In this document: positions 34,238 to 43,629 of the stretch, piece by piece | Layout: each line of letters starts with the position of its first letter | How positions within the stretch are numbered: position 1 is the stretch's first letter | Assembly (NCBI GenBank): GCA_002842985.1 | Contig: PHEQ01000020.1 | Span: 1-51,634, forward strand | Source: Alphaproteobacteria bacterium HGW-Alphaproteobacteria-1 | GTDB lineage: Bacteria; Pseudomonadota; Alphaproteobacteria; Rhodobacterales; Rhodobacteraceae | Direction: 5' to 3' | Length of the DNA: 51,634 nucleotides | Program-made: the position numbers and the translations under genes | Notes under the pieces: generated by a model | The model's database searches: none | Seen by the model: only the letters and a program-made list of their open reading frames with translations | Told to the model about the DNA's origin: nothing

Positions 34238-34266
34238 GTGTTATTGACTTTCCCCGCCCCCGTCAA
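34238..34266 (-). promoter_or_regulatory. Housekeeping sigma promoter for tRNA-Trp
   Basis: Minus strand TTGACG (34266-34261), exactly 17 bases, TAACAC (34243-34238). The expected start point near 34231 is about five bases before the mature tRNA 5' end. The -35 box lies within the hairpin that follows sdhB, so terminator and promoter overlap. Confidence 0.6.
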
Positions 34267-34276
34267 GCGGGGGCGG
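34254..34276 (-). terminator. Hairpin after sdhB
   Basis: CCGCCCCCG-TCAAG-CGGGGGCGG is a perfect 9-bp GC stem 21 bases after the sdhB stop. No U-run follows on the minus strand, so termination may be partial or Rho-assisted. Its loop and one arm double as the -35 box of the tRNA-Trp promoter. Confidence 0.6.
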
Positions 34277-34297
34277 AGCGTTTCGCCGCCCGGTCAA

Positions 34298-35077
34298 TCA
34301 GACGTGCCGTTCCACCATCATCTTCTTGATCTCTGCGATCGCCTTGGCGGGGTTGAGGCCCTTGGGGCAGGTCTTGGTGCAGTTCATGATCGTGTGGCAG
34401 CGGTAGAGCTTGAACGGATCTTCCAGATCGTCGAGCCGCTCGCCCGTCGCCTCGTCGCGGCTGTCGATGATCCAGCGATAGGCGTGCAGGAGCGCGGCCG
34501 GTCCAAGGTATTTGTCGCCGTTCCACCAGTAGGACGGACAGGAGGTGGAGCACGACGCGCACATGACGCATTCATAAAGCCCGTCAAGCTTTTCGCGGTC
34601 CTCGATGCTCTGCCGCCACTCTTTCGCCGGGCGGTTGGTCTTGGTTTCCAGCCACGGCATGATGCTGGCATGTTGCGCGTAGAAATGCGTGAGGTCCGGG
34701 ATCAGGTCCTTGACCACCGGCATATGCGGCAGCGGGTAGATCTTCACGTCGCCCTTGATCTCGTCCATGCCGTAGATGCAGGCGAGCGTGTTGATCCCGT
34801 CGATATTCATGGCACAAGACCCGCAAATCCCCTCGCGGCAGGAGCGGCGGAAGGTCAGTGTCGGGTCGATTTTCGTCTTGATATAAATGAGCGCGTCCAG
34901 AACCATCGGCCCGCAATCATCCAGATCGACGAAATAGGTATCGACGCGCGGATTGTTCCCGTCGTCGGGGTTCCAGCGATAGATCTGGAACTTGCGCATC
35001 GTGCCGCCGGTCTCGGGCTTTGGCCATGTCTTGCCGGTGACCATGCGCGAATTCTTGGGCAGGGTGAGTTGAACCAT
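34298..35077 (-). CDS. sdhB: Succinate dehydrogenase iron-sulfur subunit
   Basis: 259-aa complex II electron-transfer subunit. The 2Fe-2S domain motif is [15 protein letters not shown] with later LACIYG. The 4Fe-4S and 3Fe-4S motifs are [16 protein letters not shown] and [17 protein letters not shown]. It carries electrons from SdhA FAD to ubiquinone. It follows the small lipoprotein gene by about 16 bases. Confidence 0.97.
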   Translation of the reverse strand: MVQLTLPKNSRMVTGKTWPKPETGGTMRKFQIYRWNPDDGNNPRVDTYFVDLDDCGPMVLDALIYIKTKIDPTLTFRRSCREGICGSCAMNIDGINTLACIYGMDEIKGDVKIYPLPHMPVVKDLIPDLTHFYAQHASIMPWLETKTNRPAKEWRQSIEDREKLDGLYECVMCASCSTSCPSYWWNGDKYLGPAALLHAYRWIIDSRDEATGERLDDLEDPFKLYRCHTIMNCTKTCPKGLNPAKAIAEIKKMMVERHV

Positions 35078-35093
35078 CTCTCGTTCCTCCGTG

Positions 35094-35414
35094 TCAGCCG
35101 CCCCACAGGGTCAGGCTGTTTCTGGCGATACATTGCACCGCTTCGGGGCGTTGCGCGATCGTGATCACCTGTTGCGCGGTCTCGGGTGTGACCCCCGAGA
35201 CGCTTGCACCAGCGATCTGGATGATTTCGCGCGCCGAGGCCGCATCTATGATGCAATCGGTGACTGGGGCGGGATTCACCCCCGGAAATCTCTGGCTGAC
35301 AACGCTGTTGACCACGGACTTTGCCCGCTCGCGCGCGAGGGTGTCGGCAACCTGATTGGTCGCCTCGCACGCGCCGAGAACCACAAGTGCCGTCGCCGCG
35401 AGCCCCGCCCGCAT
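35094..35414 (-). CDS. Small lipoprotein encoded between sdhA and sdhB
   Basis: 106 aa starting [20 protein letters not shown]: a lipoprotein signal with lipobox VLGAC. The mature part has three further cysteines-free helices and [21 protein letters not shown], then [13 protein letters not shown]. Its ATG 35414 shares one base with the sdhA stop (TGATG), so it is translationally coupled; the longer frame to 35555 overlaps sdhA and is a shadow. I do not recognise a function. Position suggests an envelope role tied to complex II or mere operon hitch-hiking. Confidence 0.72.
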   Translation of the reverse strand: MRAGLAATALVVLGACEATNQVADTLARERAKSVVNSVVSQRFPGVNPAPVTDCIIDAASAREIIQIAGASVSGVTPETAQQVITIAQRPEAVQCIARNSLTLWGG

Positions 35415-37216
35415 CAGAACGTCCTCGCTTTCGGTGCTATCTTCTTGAGGCTGATGCCGCCCTCCTCCTCGGAGGTGAGCGGCGTCTCGATCACCGGACG
35501 GTAGCTGAGAGCCACGTCCGTGTCGCCGATCCGGGCAATCGTATGCACGCGCCATTTCTTGTCGTCGCGCGTCGGGTGATCCTCGGAGGCGTGCGCGCCG
35601 CGGCTTTCCTTGCGGGCCTCGGCCCCGAAAATGGTGGCCAGCGCACAGGGCATGAGGTTGGTCAGCTCCAGCGTCTCCATCAGGTCGCTGTTCCAGATCA
35701 GGCTCCGGTCCGTGACCTTGATATCCCCCATCTTGGCCGCCACGCCCGTCATCTTCTCGACGCCCTCGGCCAGGGTCTTGTCGGTGCGGAACACGGCGGC
35801 GTCGGCCTGCATGGTCTTTTGCATCTCGAGGCGCAGATCGGCCGTCGGGATCGCGCCCTTGGCATGGCGTAGCCCGTCGAAGCGGTCGAGCGCCTTCTCG
35901 ACCTCGGCGGTGTTGGTCGCGGGCACCGCACTTTCGGCGTCCACCACCTTGCCCGCGCGAATGGCCGCAGCACGCCCGAACACCACAAGGTCGATGAGCG
36001 AGTTGGAGCCGAGCCGGTTCGCGCCATGCACCGAGGCGCAGGCGGCCTCGCCGACGGCCATCAGTCCCGGCACGACGGCGTTGGGATCGTCCTTTGTCGG
36101 GTTCAGCACCTCGCCCCAGTAATTCGTGGGGATCCCGCCCATGTTGTAATGCACCGTGGGCAGCACAGGAATCGGCTCTTTGGTCACGTCCACCCCGGCA
36201 AAGATGCGCGCGCTCTCGGAAATCCCCGGCAGGCGCAGGTGCAGCGCCTCGGGCGGCAGATGGCTGAGGTTGAGGTGGATATGGTCCTTGCCCGGCCCGA
36301 CGCCGCGCCCCTCGCGGATTTCCATCGTCATGCAGCGGCTGACATAGTCGCGCGGGGCCAGGTCCTTGTAGTTGGGGGCATAGCGCTCCATGAAGCGCTC
36401 GCCCTCGGAATTGGTCAGATACCCGCCTTCGCCACGCGCGCCCTCGGTGATCAGGCAGCCCGCACCGAAAATGCCCGTGGGGTGGAACTGCACGAATTCC
36501 ATGTCCTGAAGCGGCAGGCCCGCCCGCGCCACCATGCCGTTGCCGTCCCCGGTGCAGGTATGCGCCGAGGTGGCCGAGAAATAGGCGCGGCCATAGCCGC
36601 CGGTCGCCAGCACCACCATCTTGGCGTTGAAGACGTGGATCGTGCCATCGTCCAGCTTCCAGCAGACGACGCCGGTGCAGGCGCCATCGGTCATCACCAG
36701 ATCAATGGCGAAATACTCGATATAGAACTCCGCCTTCTGCTTCAGGCTCTGGCCGTAAAGCGTGTGCAGGATCGCGTGGCCGGTGCGGTCGGCGGCGGCG
36801 CAGGTGCGCTGCACGGGCGGACCGTCGCCGTATTCGGTCGTGTGCCCGCCAAACGGGCGCTGATAGATCTTGCCCTCTTCGGTGCGCGAGAAGGGCACGC
36901 CGTAATGCTCCAGCTCATAGACCGCCTTGGGGGCCTCGCGCGCGAGATATTCCATCGCGTCGGTATCGCCCAGCCAGTCGCTGCCCTTGACCGTGTCGAA
37001 CATGTGCCATTGCCAGCTATCGGGGCCCATGTTGCCAAGGCTTGCCGCGATGCCACCCTGCGCGGCCACCGTGTGCGAGCGGGTCGGGAACACCTTGGTC
37101 ACGCAGGCCGTGCGCAGCCCCTGTTCGGCCATCCCCAGCGTCGCGCGCAGGCCCGCGCCGCCCGCGCCGACAACCACGACGTCATAATCATGCGTCTCGT
37201 ATTCATAAGCAGCCAT
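35414..37216 (-). CDS. sdhA: Succinate dehydrogenase flavoprotein subunit
   Basis: 600-aa catalytic subunit oxidising succinate to fumarate. N-terminal Rossmann motif [20 protein letters not shown]; covalent FAD histidine in [14 protein letters not shown]; substrate-site region [21 protein letters not shown]; capping and C-terminal helical domains complete, ending [10 protein letters not shown]. Located in the inner-membrane complex facing the cytoplasm. Twelve bases separate it from sdhD. Confidence 0.98.
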   Translation of the reverse strand: MAAYEYETHDYDVVVVGAGGAGLRATLGMAEQGLRTACVTKVFPTRSHTVAAQGGIAASLGNMGPDSWQWHMFDTVKGSDWLGDTDAMEYLAREAPKAVYELEHYGVPFSRTEEGKIYQRPFGGHTTEYGDGPPVQRTCAAADRTGHAILHTLYGQSLKQKAEFYIEYFAIDLVMTDGACTGVVCWKLDDGTIHVFNAKMVVLATGGYGRAYFSATSAHTCTGDGNGMVARAGLPLQDMEFVQFHPTGIFGAGCLITEGARGEGGYLTNSEGERFMERYAPNYKDLAPRDYVSRCMTMEIREGRGVGPGKDHIHLNLSHLPPEALHLRLPGISESARIFAGVDVTKEPIPVLPTVHYNMGGIPTNYWGEVLNPTKDDPNAVVPGLMAVGEAACASVHGANRLGSNSLIDLVVFGRAAAIRAGKVVDAESAVPATNTAEVEKALDRFDGLRHAKGAIPTADLRLEMQKTMQADAAVFRTDKTLAEGVEKMTGVAAKMGDIKVTDRSLIWNSDLMETLELTNLMPCALATIFGAEARKESRGAHASEDHPTRDDKKWRVHTIARIGDTDVALSYRPVIETPLTSEEEGGISLKKIAPKARTF

Positions 37217-37228
37217 GTTTTCAGGTCC

Positions 37229-37600
37229 TCACAGCGCGATCTTGGCAAGGGCAAAAAGCCCGGTGGCGATCATCCCGTAACTTAGAACGGTCACAGCGAT
37301 AATCAGGCCCCGGCGCGTGCTGCCATGGGTATAATCCTCGATCATGGTCTGCGCCCCGGCGGCGAAGTGGCGCAGCCCGAAGAACAGCACCAGCGCCGTC
37401 AGGATCGCCATGGCGGGATGGGCGAGGCTGTCCAGAACCCCGGCCCGGTCGGCGCCAAGCGTGCGCCCGAAGGCCACCAGAAACACCGGGATGATGAGCG
37501 CAAGACCCACGCCCGACATCTTCATATACCAGAAATGCTCGGTTCCCGTACCCGAGGCACCCTTGCCCTCGGCGCGTTTGCGTGCGGTCAGATATCGCAT
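37229..37600 (-). CDS. sdhD: Succinate dehydrogenase membrane anchor subunit SdhD
   Basis: 123 aa with three membrane helices (about residues 28-48, 55-78, 95-120). The N-terminus MRYLTARKRAEGKGASGTGTEHFW and the GLRHFAAGAQTMIEDYTHGSTRR region are typical of alphaproteobacterial SdhD; the His in this second block is a likely heme b ligand. Pairs with SdhC to form the quinone site. It starts 10 bases after sdhC. Confidence 0.92.
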   Translation of the reverse strand: MRYLTARKRAEGKGASGTGTEHFWYMKMSGVGLALIIPVFLVAFGRTLGADRAGVLDSLAHPAMAILTALVLFFGLRHFAAGAQTMIEDYTHGSTRRGLIIAVTVLSYGMIATGLFALAKIAL

Positions 37601-37610
37601 GATGCTCTCC

Positions 37611-37994
37611 TCAGACCAAAAGCAGCGTGATGACGGTCAGAACGACCGAGCCGATGATGCAACCCCAGCCGAGTTTCTCGGCGGTTGGGATATCCATACC
37701 CTTGCCCGCATCGAAATAAAGATGCCGCAGCCCCGCCAGATAGTGATACCACACCGCCCAGAGCGAGAGCGTCAGCACCAGGTCGCCGAACCACGAAGTC
37801 AGAACGCCGTTGGCCAGCGCGAAATATTCGTCCGAGGTCGAGGCCGCGAGCAGCCACCACACGACCAGCAGCGCCGCCACGATCAGAGCGTTGCCGGTGA
37901 TGCGCGTGAGGATCGAGGTGATCGAGGTGAGTTGCGGGCGATAGACCTGCAAATGCGGGGAAAGCGGGCGTTCAACCGGCTTTGTCTCGGCCAT
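37611..37994 (-). CDS. sdhC: Succinate dehydrogenase cytochrome b556 subunit SdhC
   Basis: 127 aa from ATG 37994 (AAGGAGG seven bases upstream). Signature RPLSPHLQVYRPQLTSITSI then ILTRITG at the N-terminus, three membrane helices, and the heme-binding HYLAGLRHLYFDAGKG. First gene of sdhCD-A-lipoprotein-B. The upstream 280 bases hold three TGTGATCACA sites. Confidence 0.94.
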   Translation of the reverse strand: MAETKPVERPLSPHLQVYRPQLTSITSILTRITGNALIVAALLVVWWLLAASTSDEYFALANGVLTSWFGDLVLTLSLWAVWYHYLAGLRHLYFDAGKGMDIPTAEKLGWGCIIGSVVLTVITLLLV

Positions 37995-38134
37995 GGAAAC
38001 CTCCTTGGGATGGTCGGCGGCGGCGTAGCCTCCGCACAAGCTGCGCCTGTTTTGGAGGTTTTTGCCGCGCCTGTCACCTGCAAGCGCATAAAAATCCGGG
38101 TTAACCTGACAATTCGCCGCAAAAAACGGGGCTT

Positions 38135-38268
38135 TGTGATCACATAAATAATCGTGTGATCACATCAGCCCCAAAACCCGTGCCCCAACCATGCCGCAGA
38201 GCGGCATTGAGTCTCTTGCTGCCAGAGATTCACACGTGACGCGTGTCCGCGCGAAAATTGTGATCACA
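38135..38268. promoter_or_regulatory. Three TGTGATCACA palindromes upstream of sdhC
   Basis: Exact copies at 38135-38144, 38155-38164 and 38259-38268. The first two start 20 bases apart, about two helical turns, in an AT-rich tract some 140-170 bases before the sdhC start. The third lies about 10 bases after the ubiK stop. The dyad has no spacer, unlike a CRP/FNR site, and looks like a FadR/GntR-type operator. A global TCA regulator (AkgR in Rhodobacter is one known example) is a candidate; I do not know its operator well enough to assign it. No gene is seen in 37995-38276. Confidence 0.65.
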
Positions 38269-38276
38269 GGCCGCGA

Positions 38277-38522
38277 TCAACCCGCGCTCTTTTCCAGCGC
38301 CTCGATCCGGGCCTTGAGCGCCTCGTTCTCCTCGCGGGCCTTCTGCGCCATGGCGCGCACGGCGTCGAACTCCTCGCGGGTGACGAAATCGCGATCCGCC
38401 AGCCAGCGGTCGATCAGCGATTTCATCGCCGTCTCGGCCTCGGTGCGCGCGCCCTGCGCCACGCCCATGGCGTTGGTCATGAGTTGGCTCAGATCGTCGA
38501 GCACCTTGTTGCGCGTCTGCAT
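38277..38522 (-). CDS. ubiK: Accessory factor UbiK family protein
   Basis: 81-aa helical protein: MQTRNKVLDDLSQLMTNAMGVAQGARTE, then AMKSLIDRWLADRDFVTREEFDAVRAMAQKA and a C-terminal coiled coil ENEALKARIEALEK. This is the BMFP domain layout (PF04380) of UbiK, which assists ubiquinone biosynthesis assemblies in E. coli. Placement beside the quinone-reducing sdh operon and opposite lgt fits other Rhodobacteraceae. A divergent promoter region of about 100 bases separates it from lgt. Confidence 0.85.
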   Translation of the reverse strand: MQTRNKVLDDLSQLMTNAMGVAQGARTEAETAMKSLIDRWLADRDFVTREEFDAVRAMAQKAREENEALKARIEALEKSAG

Positions 38523-38620
38523 GGCGCTTACCTCCGGCGTTACATTCGCCCTTTATATGGTCGGGCGCGCGACGATCACAAGGTTGACTTTCCCCACAGG
38601 CCAAAGGCATTGAGACCCCC

Positions 38621-39517
38621 ATGCAAGCAGCCCTCCCCTTCCCCGATATCTCACCAGAGATTTTCACGATCCCGATCTTCGGCATGGAGTTTGCCCTGCG
38701 CTGGTATGCGCTGGCCTATATCGTCGGCATCGTGATCGGCTGGCGGATCGTCCTGGCCACGGTCAAGCGGCCCGCACTCTGGCCCGGTGGCACCGCCCCG
38801 ATGACCCCTGCGGATGTCGAGGATCTGCTCACCTGGGTGATCCTTGGCGTGATTCTAGGCGGACGGCTGGGATATGTGCTGTTCTACCAGCCCGGCTATT
38901 ACCTGTCGAACCCCGCCCAGATATTACAGGTCTGGGAGGGCGGGATGGCCTTTCACGGCGGCCTTCTGGGCGTGGTGCTGGCGGTGATCCTGTTTTCGCG
39001 GGCGCGCGGCATCAACTGGGTCTCGGTCGCCGATGCGCTCTGCATGGTGACGCCCGTGGCCCTCTTGCTCGGGCGGATCGCCAATTTCATCAATGCCGAA
39101 TTGTGGGGTCGGCCGACCGACCTGCCCTGGGGCGTGATCTTTCCAGGGTCTGCCGCACAGAATTGCGCGGGCGTGGTGGCGGGCATGTGCGCGCGCCACC
39201 CCTCGCAGCTTTACGAGGCAGCACTTGAGGGGGTGATCCTGGGCGCTGTGCTCTTGTGGCTGGGCTGGCGGCGCGGCGCGCTAAGGCTGCCGGGGACCCT
39301 CACCGGGCTGTTCTTTGCGGGCTATGGCCTCGCGCGGTTCGCAGTGGAATTCGTCCGCCAGCCCGATGCGCAGTTCATCACCCCTGGCAATCCGCTCGGC
39401 CTCGCGTTTCACGTAGGCGGTTACGGGTTGACCATGGGGCAGGCGCTGTCGCTGCCGATGATTGCCTTCGGGCTTGGCATGGTCCTTTGGGCGCGGCGGC
39501 GGGCATTGCCTGCATGA
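38621..39517 (+). CDS. lgt: Prolipoprotein diacylglyceryl transferase
   Basis: 298-aa integral inner-membrane enzyme that attaches diacylglycerol from phosphatidylglycerol to the lipobox cysteine. Signature segments: [11 protein letters not shown] and [20 protein letters not shown], plus the C-terminal [11 protein letters not shown]. Seven membrane helices are expected. First gene of lgt-midA-pgeF; its stop overlaps the next start (ATGA at 39514-39517). Confidence 0.95.
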   Translation: MQAALPFPDISPEIFTIPIFGMEFALRWYALAYIVGIVIGWRIVLATVKRPALWPGGTAPMTPADVEDLLTWVILGVILGGRLGYVLFYQPGYYLSNPAQILQVWEGGMAFHGGLLGVVLAVILFSRARGINWVSVADALCMVTPVALLLGRIANFINAELWGRPTDLPWGVIFPGSAAQNCAGVVAGMCARHPSQLYEAALEGVILGAVLLWLGWRRGALRLPGTLTGLFFAGYGLARFAVEFVRQPDAQFITPGNPLGLAFHVGGYGLTMGQALSLPMIAFGLGMVLWARRRALPA

Positions 39518-40578
39518 CCGCGCTGGCCGAGGCCCTCGCCGCGCGCATCCGCGCCACCGGCCCGATGAGCCTTGCCGAGTATATGGCCACCTGCCTGATG
39601 GACCCATTCCACGGCTATTACGCCACGCGCGACCCGTTCGGCGCGGGTGGCGATTTCACCACCGCACCGGAAATCAGCCAGATGTTCGGCGAATTGCTGG
39701 GGCTTTGCCTTGCGCAGGCCTGGCTCGATCAGGGTGCGCCTGCGCCTTTCACGCTCGTCGAGCCTGGACCCGGTCGCGGCACCCTCATGGCGGACCTCTT
39801 GCGCGCGACCCGCGCCGTCCCCGGATTTCACGCCGCGATGCGGCTGCATCTGATCGAAACCTCGCCCACCCTGCGCAAGGTGCAGACCGCAACCCTCGGG
39901 CGCAGCGAGGTGACCTGGTGCGACCGGATGGAGGAGTTGCCCGAGGCGCCGCTCTTTCTTGTCGCCAACGAGTTCTTCGATGCCCTGCCGGTGCGCCAGT
40001 TTCAGCGCGGCCAGAGCGGCTGGCACGAGCGGGTGGTGGGGCTGGCCGGGGACCGCCTGGCCCTCGGTCTTGGGCCGGAAACCGCCCTGCCCGCGCTCGA
40101 TCACCGGCTGGCCGATACCCGCCCCGGCGACATCGTCGAGACCTGCGCGCCGGGCGCCGCCATCGCCGGACAGATCGGCGCGCGGATCGCGGCCCATGGC
40201 GGTGCTGCGCTGATCATCGATTATGGCGACTGGCGGTCGCTCGGCGATACGTTTCAGGCGGTGGCGGGCCATGCGCCGACCGATCCCCTTGCCGAACCGG
40301 GGGCTGCGGACCTGACCGCGCATGTCGATTTCGAGGCGCTGGCCCATGCGAGCGCCCCCGCCGCCCATGCCCGCCTCACGCCGCAGGGCGTGTTTCTCGA
40401 CCGGCTGGGGATTGGCCCGCGCGCCGAGGCGCTGGCGCGCGGCCTCTCCGGGGCGGCGCTCGACAGCCACCTTGCTGCATATCGGCGCTTGACCGACGCA
40501 CAGGAAATGGGGACGCTCTTCAAGGTGCTGGGACTCTACCGCCCCGGCACGCCACCGCCACCCGGACTGGACCCATGA
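39514..40578 (+). CDS. SAM-dependent methyltransferase, MidA/NDUFAF7 family
   Basis: 354 aa from ATG 39514, which overlaps the lgt stop. N-terminal family block [20 protein letters not shown] then [23 protein letters not shown] loop [18 protein letters not shown]; later [15 protein letters not shown]. In mitochondria the homologue methylates an arginine of complex I during assembly. The bacterial substrate is not established. lgt-midA-pgeF is a common alphaproteobacterial order. The longer frame starting inside lgt is a shadow. Confidence 0.88.
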   Translation: MTALAEALAARIRATGPMSLAEYMATCLMDPFHGYYATRDPFGAGGDFTTAPEISQMFGELLGLCLAQAWLDQGAPAPFTLVEPGPGRGTLMADLLRATRAVPGFHAAMRLHLIETSPTLRKVQTATLGRSEVTWCDRMEELPEAPLFLVANEFFDALPVRQFQRGQSGWHERVVGLAGDRLALGLGPETALPALDHRLADTRPGDIVETCAPGAAIAGQIGARIAAHGGAALIIDYGDWRSLGDTFQAVAGHAPTDPLAEPGAADLTAHVDFEALAHASAPAAHARLTPQGVFLDRLGIGPRAEALARGLSGAALDSHLAAYRRLTDAQEMGTLFKVLGLYRPGTPPPPGLDP

Positions 40579-41330
40579 CGCTCGAGATCATCACCGCCGA
40601 CGCGCTTGGCCCCCTGCGCCACGGGTTCTTTACCCGGCGCGGCGGCGCGTCCTCGGGGATATTCTCGGGCCTCAACTGCGGCGCGGGATCGTCGGATCAG
40701 GCCGAGATCGTCACGATAAACCGCGCCCGCGTGGCCGATGCGATGCAGGTCGCACCCGATCACCTTGTGACCGTGCATCAGGTCCATTCGGCGGATGTCG
40801 TGCCGGTCACCGGCCCTCTCACGACGCGCCCGCGCGCCGACGCGATGGTCACGGCAACACCGGGCGTGGCCCTGGCTGTGCTGACCGCCGATTGCCAACC
40901 GGTGCTTTTCGCCGACACGCAAGCGGGTGTGATCGGCGCGGCGCACGCGGGCTGGCGCGGGGCGCAGGCCGGGGCGCTCGAGGCCACGATCGAGGCGATG
41001 GAAGGGCTCGGCGCACAGCGCGCCAACATCACCGCCGTGATCGGGCCGACAATCAGCCAGAGCGCCTATGAGGTCGGCCCGGACCTGCTTGAGGAGGTCC
41101 TCGCCGACGATCCGGAAAGCGCCCGATTTTTCGCCAATGGCCACGGCGACCGCTATCAGTTCGACCTGCCCGGCTATGGCCTTTACCGGCTGCGCCGCGC
41201 GGGCGTGGGACATGCGGAATGGACGCGCCATTGCACCTATGGCGATCCTGACCGATTCTACTCCTACCGCCGCAGCTCACATGCGGGCGAGGCCGATTAC
41301 GGGCGGCTCATCTCGGCGATCCGGCTCTGA
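40575..41330 (+). CDS. pgeF: Peptidoglycan editing factor PgeF (laccase-domain, YfiH family)
   Basis: 251 aa from ATG 40575, overlapping the previous stop (ATGA). Family motifs: HGFFTRRGGASSG, TVHQVHSADVV, LTADCQPVLFAD and AAHAGWRGAQAG. The Cys and His residues of the last three form the zinc site. It removes wrongly incorporated L-Ser-containing precursors from peptidoglycan synthesis in E. coli. The long frame reaching back to 39462 merely continues through midA. Confidence 0.92.
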   Translation: MTLEIITADALGPLRHGFFTRRGGASSGIFSGLNCGAGSSDQAEIVTINRARVADAMQVAPDHLVTVHQVHSADVVPVTGPLTTRPRADAMVTATPGVALAVLTADCQPVLFADTQAGVIGAAHAGWRGAQAGALEATIEAMEGLGAQRANITAVIGPTISQSAYEVGPDLLEEVLADDPESARFFANGHGDRYQFDLPGYGLYRLRRAGVGHAEWTRHCTYGDPDRFYSYRRSSHAGEADYGRLISAIRL

Positions 41331-41331
41331 C

Positions 41332-42129
41332 CTAACGCTCTGCGCGCGCCTTGAGAAACGCATAAAACGGACGCTTGCCCCCGGCCCGCATATAGGCGCG
41401 ATTGAGGCGCGCCTTGGACTCGAAGGCCGCGCGCGCCGTGGACCAATGCTCGGGGCGCAGGCCAGTGCGTCCGGTCTCGATGTCGCGCAGGATGCGGGCA
41501 TAGGCCCCCTGTACGCGCAGGGCAAAACCGCGATCCGCCGTGGCGCTGCGGGTGTGCAATTGAAGATTGTAATGGGCCGGTGCCAAAGGCGCATGGCCCC
41601 CCACCGCCGAGAGCGCCTCGGCGGCATGGAGCACGTCTTGCGCGGGCAGGCTGCGAAACGGCCCGGCAAGTGCGCGCGCCATCACCGGGTGAAAGCTTGC
41701 CCCCGTGCCAAGATCGGCGATGCCAAGGCGGTCACGCCCCGGCCCCGGCAGATCGAGAAGCGGGCGGCCATCGGCCAGCACGCGCGTGCGCCCGAAGGCC
41801 ACCCCATGCCGGGCGGCCAGCGGCACAAGCACGGCCAGATAGCCCGGCCCCCATGTATCATCGGCATCGAGAAAGGCCACGAGCGGCGCGCTTGCCCGCG
41901 CCAGCGCCCTGTTGCGCGCGGCCCCGGCCCCGCTGGCCACATGATGCGCGGCGCAGCGGACAAGGCGCAGGCCATGCGCGGGCAGGTCCGCATAGCCGTC
42001 ACCATCATCGGGGGCGATGACCACCTCGACCTCGGCGGGCGGCAGGCCCGAGGCGGCGATGGATTCCAGCGCCGCAGACAGGGTGTCACGCGCCCGGAAC
42101 GCCGGAATGATGACCGAGACGCGGGGCAT
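41332..42129 (-). CDS. Family 2 glycosyltransferase
   Basis: 265 aa. GT-A fold start PRVSVIIPAFRARDTLSAALES and the metal-binding DxD-type motif VAFLDADDTWGPGY. The C-terminal third is helical and basic (YMRAGGKRPFYAFLKARAE). Sugar and acceptor are unknown. It follows lpdA by 13 bases on the same strand and its stop is one base from the convergent pgeF stop, so no terminator can lie between. Confidence 0.82.
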   Translation of the reverse strand: MPRVSVIIPAFRARDTLSAALESIAASGLPPAEVEVVIAPDDGDGYADLPAHGLRLVRCAAHHVASGAGAARNRALARASAPLVAFLDADDTWGPGYLAVLVPLAARHGVAFGRTRVLADGRPLLDLPGPGRDRLGIADLGTGASFHPVMARALAGPFRSLPAQDVLHAAEALSAVGGHAPLAPAHYNLQLHTRSATADRGFALRVQGAYARILRDIETGRTGLRPEHWSTARAAFESKARLNRAYMRAGGKRPFYAFLKARAER

Positions 42130-42142
42130 CTCCCCGCCCCGC

Positions 42143-43537
42143 TCAGGCGTGGATGGCCCCGTCGCCGCAGGCCAGTGCCGCCTCGCGCACCGCCTCGGAA
42201 TATGTCGGATGCGCGTGGCAGGTCAGCGCCAGATCCTCGGCGCTTGCCCCGAATTCCATCGCCACGCAGATCTCGTGGATGAGATCGCCCGCCGCGGGGC
42301 CGATGATATGGGCGCCGAGGATGCGGTCTGTTTCCTTGTCGGCGAGGATCTTGACGAAACCGTCGCCCGCGAAATTGGCCTTGGCGCGGCCGTTGCCCAT
42401 GAAGGAAAACTTGCCGACCTTGTAGGCGCGTCCTTGTTCTTTCAGGGTTTCCTCGGTCTCGCCCACGTTGGCGACCTCCGGATGCGTGTAGATCACGCCG
42501 GGGATGACGCCGTAATTGACATGGCCATGCTTGCCCGCCAGTACCTCGGCCACGGCCATGCCTTCATCTTCGGCCTTATGGGCCAACATCGGCCCTTCGA
42601 TGACGTCGCCGATGGCATAAAGACCCTTGATATTAGTCTGCCAATCCTTGCCGACAGCGATTTGGCCGCGTTTCGTCATCTCGACGCCGAGCGCATCGAG
42701 GCCGAGGCCGTCGGTATAGGGTTTGCGGCCCGTGGCGACGAGAACCACATCGGCGTCAAGTTGGTGCTCGCTGTCGTCCTTGCGCAGCTTGTAGGCGACC
42801 TTGGCCTTGGTCTTGAGCGTTTCGACGGTGTGAACACCGGCGCCCATGACGAAATCAAGCCCTTGTTTTTTCAAGATTCTCTGGAACGTTTTTTGCACTT
42901 CGGCATCCATGCCGGGGGTGATCGTGTCCATATATTCGACCACCGTGACCGAGCTGCCGAGGCGGGCATAGACCGAGCCAAGCTCCAACCCGATCACGCC
43001 ACCGCCGATGACGACCATGGTCTTGGGGATCTTGGGCAGTTCCAGCGCGCCGGTGGAGGTGACGACGATCTTCTCGTCGATGGTGACATCCGCGCCGGGC
43101 ACGCTGGCCGATTCCGAGCCCGAGGCGATGACGATATGTTTGGCCTCATGGGTCTCGTCGCCGACCTTGACCTTGCCCGCCCCGGGGATGCTGCCCCACC
43201 CCTTGAGCCAGTCTATCTTGTTCTTCTTGAACAGGAATTCGATGCCCTTGGTGTTCTGGCCGATCACATCATCCTTGTAGGCCAGCATCTCTTTCCAGTC
43301 GACCGAGGGGGCTTTGCCCTTGAGTCCCATTTTCGCAAAATTGTGTTCCGCTTCATGGAGCATGTGGGAGGCATGCAGGAGCGCCTTGGAGGGGATGCAG
43401 CCGACATTGAGACAGGTGCCGCCCAGCGTCTCGCGCCCCTCGACCACGGCGGTCTTGAGGCCCAGTTGCGCGCAGCGGATGGCGCAGACATAGCCGCCGG
43501 GGCCGGCGCCAATGATGATCACGTCATAAGAGGCCAT
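42143..43537 (-). CDS. lpdA: Dihydrolipoyl dehydrogenase (E3)
   Basis: 464-aa FAD flavoprotein that reoxidises dihydrolipoyl groups with NAD+. FAD motif [20 protein letters not shown], redox disulfide in [19 protein letters not shown] motif [16 protein letters not shown], and the C-terminal active-site His-Glu in [11 protein letters not shown]. Located at the end of the suc-odh cluster, so it is most likely the E3 of 2-oxoglutarate dehydrogenase. Two hairpins lie upstream. Confidence 0.96.
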   Translation of the reverse strand: MASYDVIIIGAGPGGYVCAIRCAQLGLKTAVVEGRETLGGTCLNVGCIPSKALLHASHMLHEAEHNFAKMGLKGKAPSVDWKEMLAYKDDVIGQNTKGIEFLFKKNKIDWLKGWGSIPGAGKVKVGDETHEAKHIVIASGSESASVPGADVTIDEKIVVTSTGALELPKIPKTMVVIGGGVIGLELGSVYARLGSSVTVVEYMDTITPGMDAEVQKTFQRILKKQGLDFVMGAGVHTVETLKTKAKVAYKLRKDDSEHQLDADVVLVATGRKPYTDGLGLDALGVEMTKRGQIAVGKDWQTNIKGLYAIGDVIEGPMLAHKAEDEGMAVAEVLAGKHGHVNYGVIPGVIYTHPEVANVGETEETLKEQGRAYKVGKFSFMGNGRAKANFAGDGFVKILADKETDRILGAHIIGPAAGDLIHEICVAMEFGASAEDLALTCHAHPTYSEAVREAALACGDGAIHA

Positions 43538-43567
43538 GGGTCAGGTCCTTTCGATTGAGCGGAGCTT

Positions 43568-43597
43568 GGGGGCGCTGCCCCCTTGGCCTTCGGCCAA
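43568..43597. repeat. Twin-hairpin repeat between MAPEG gene and lpdA
   Basis: GGGGGC-GCT-GCCCCC (43568-43582) is followed immediately by TTGGCC-TTC-GGCCAA (43583-43597), then a CCCCCGGAGTATTTCTGGAA tail. From memory, units like this recur in intergenic regions of Rhodobacteraceae genomes; the function is unknown. Here it separates the MAPEG gene from lpdA and could terminate or protect the upstream message. Confidence 0.6.
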
Positions 43598-43629
43598 TTC
43601 CCCCGGAGTATTTCTGGAACGATGAAGCA

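Noticed and set aside
35415..35555. Extension of the small lipoprotein frame into sdhA
   Set aside because: The upstream codons lie inside sdhA and the lipoprotein signal clearly begins at 35414.
38135..38268. TGTGATCACA copies as CRP or FNR sites
   Set aside because: CRP/FNR sites have a spacer between half-sites (TGTGA-N6-TCACA; TTGAT-N4-ATCAA). Here the half-sites are directly joined.
39462..41330. Apparent 622-codon fusion running through midA into pgeF
   Set aside because: The first 370 codons are Arg/Pro-rich out-of-frame sequence of midA. PgeF starts at 40575 with an ATGA overlap.
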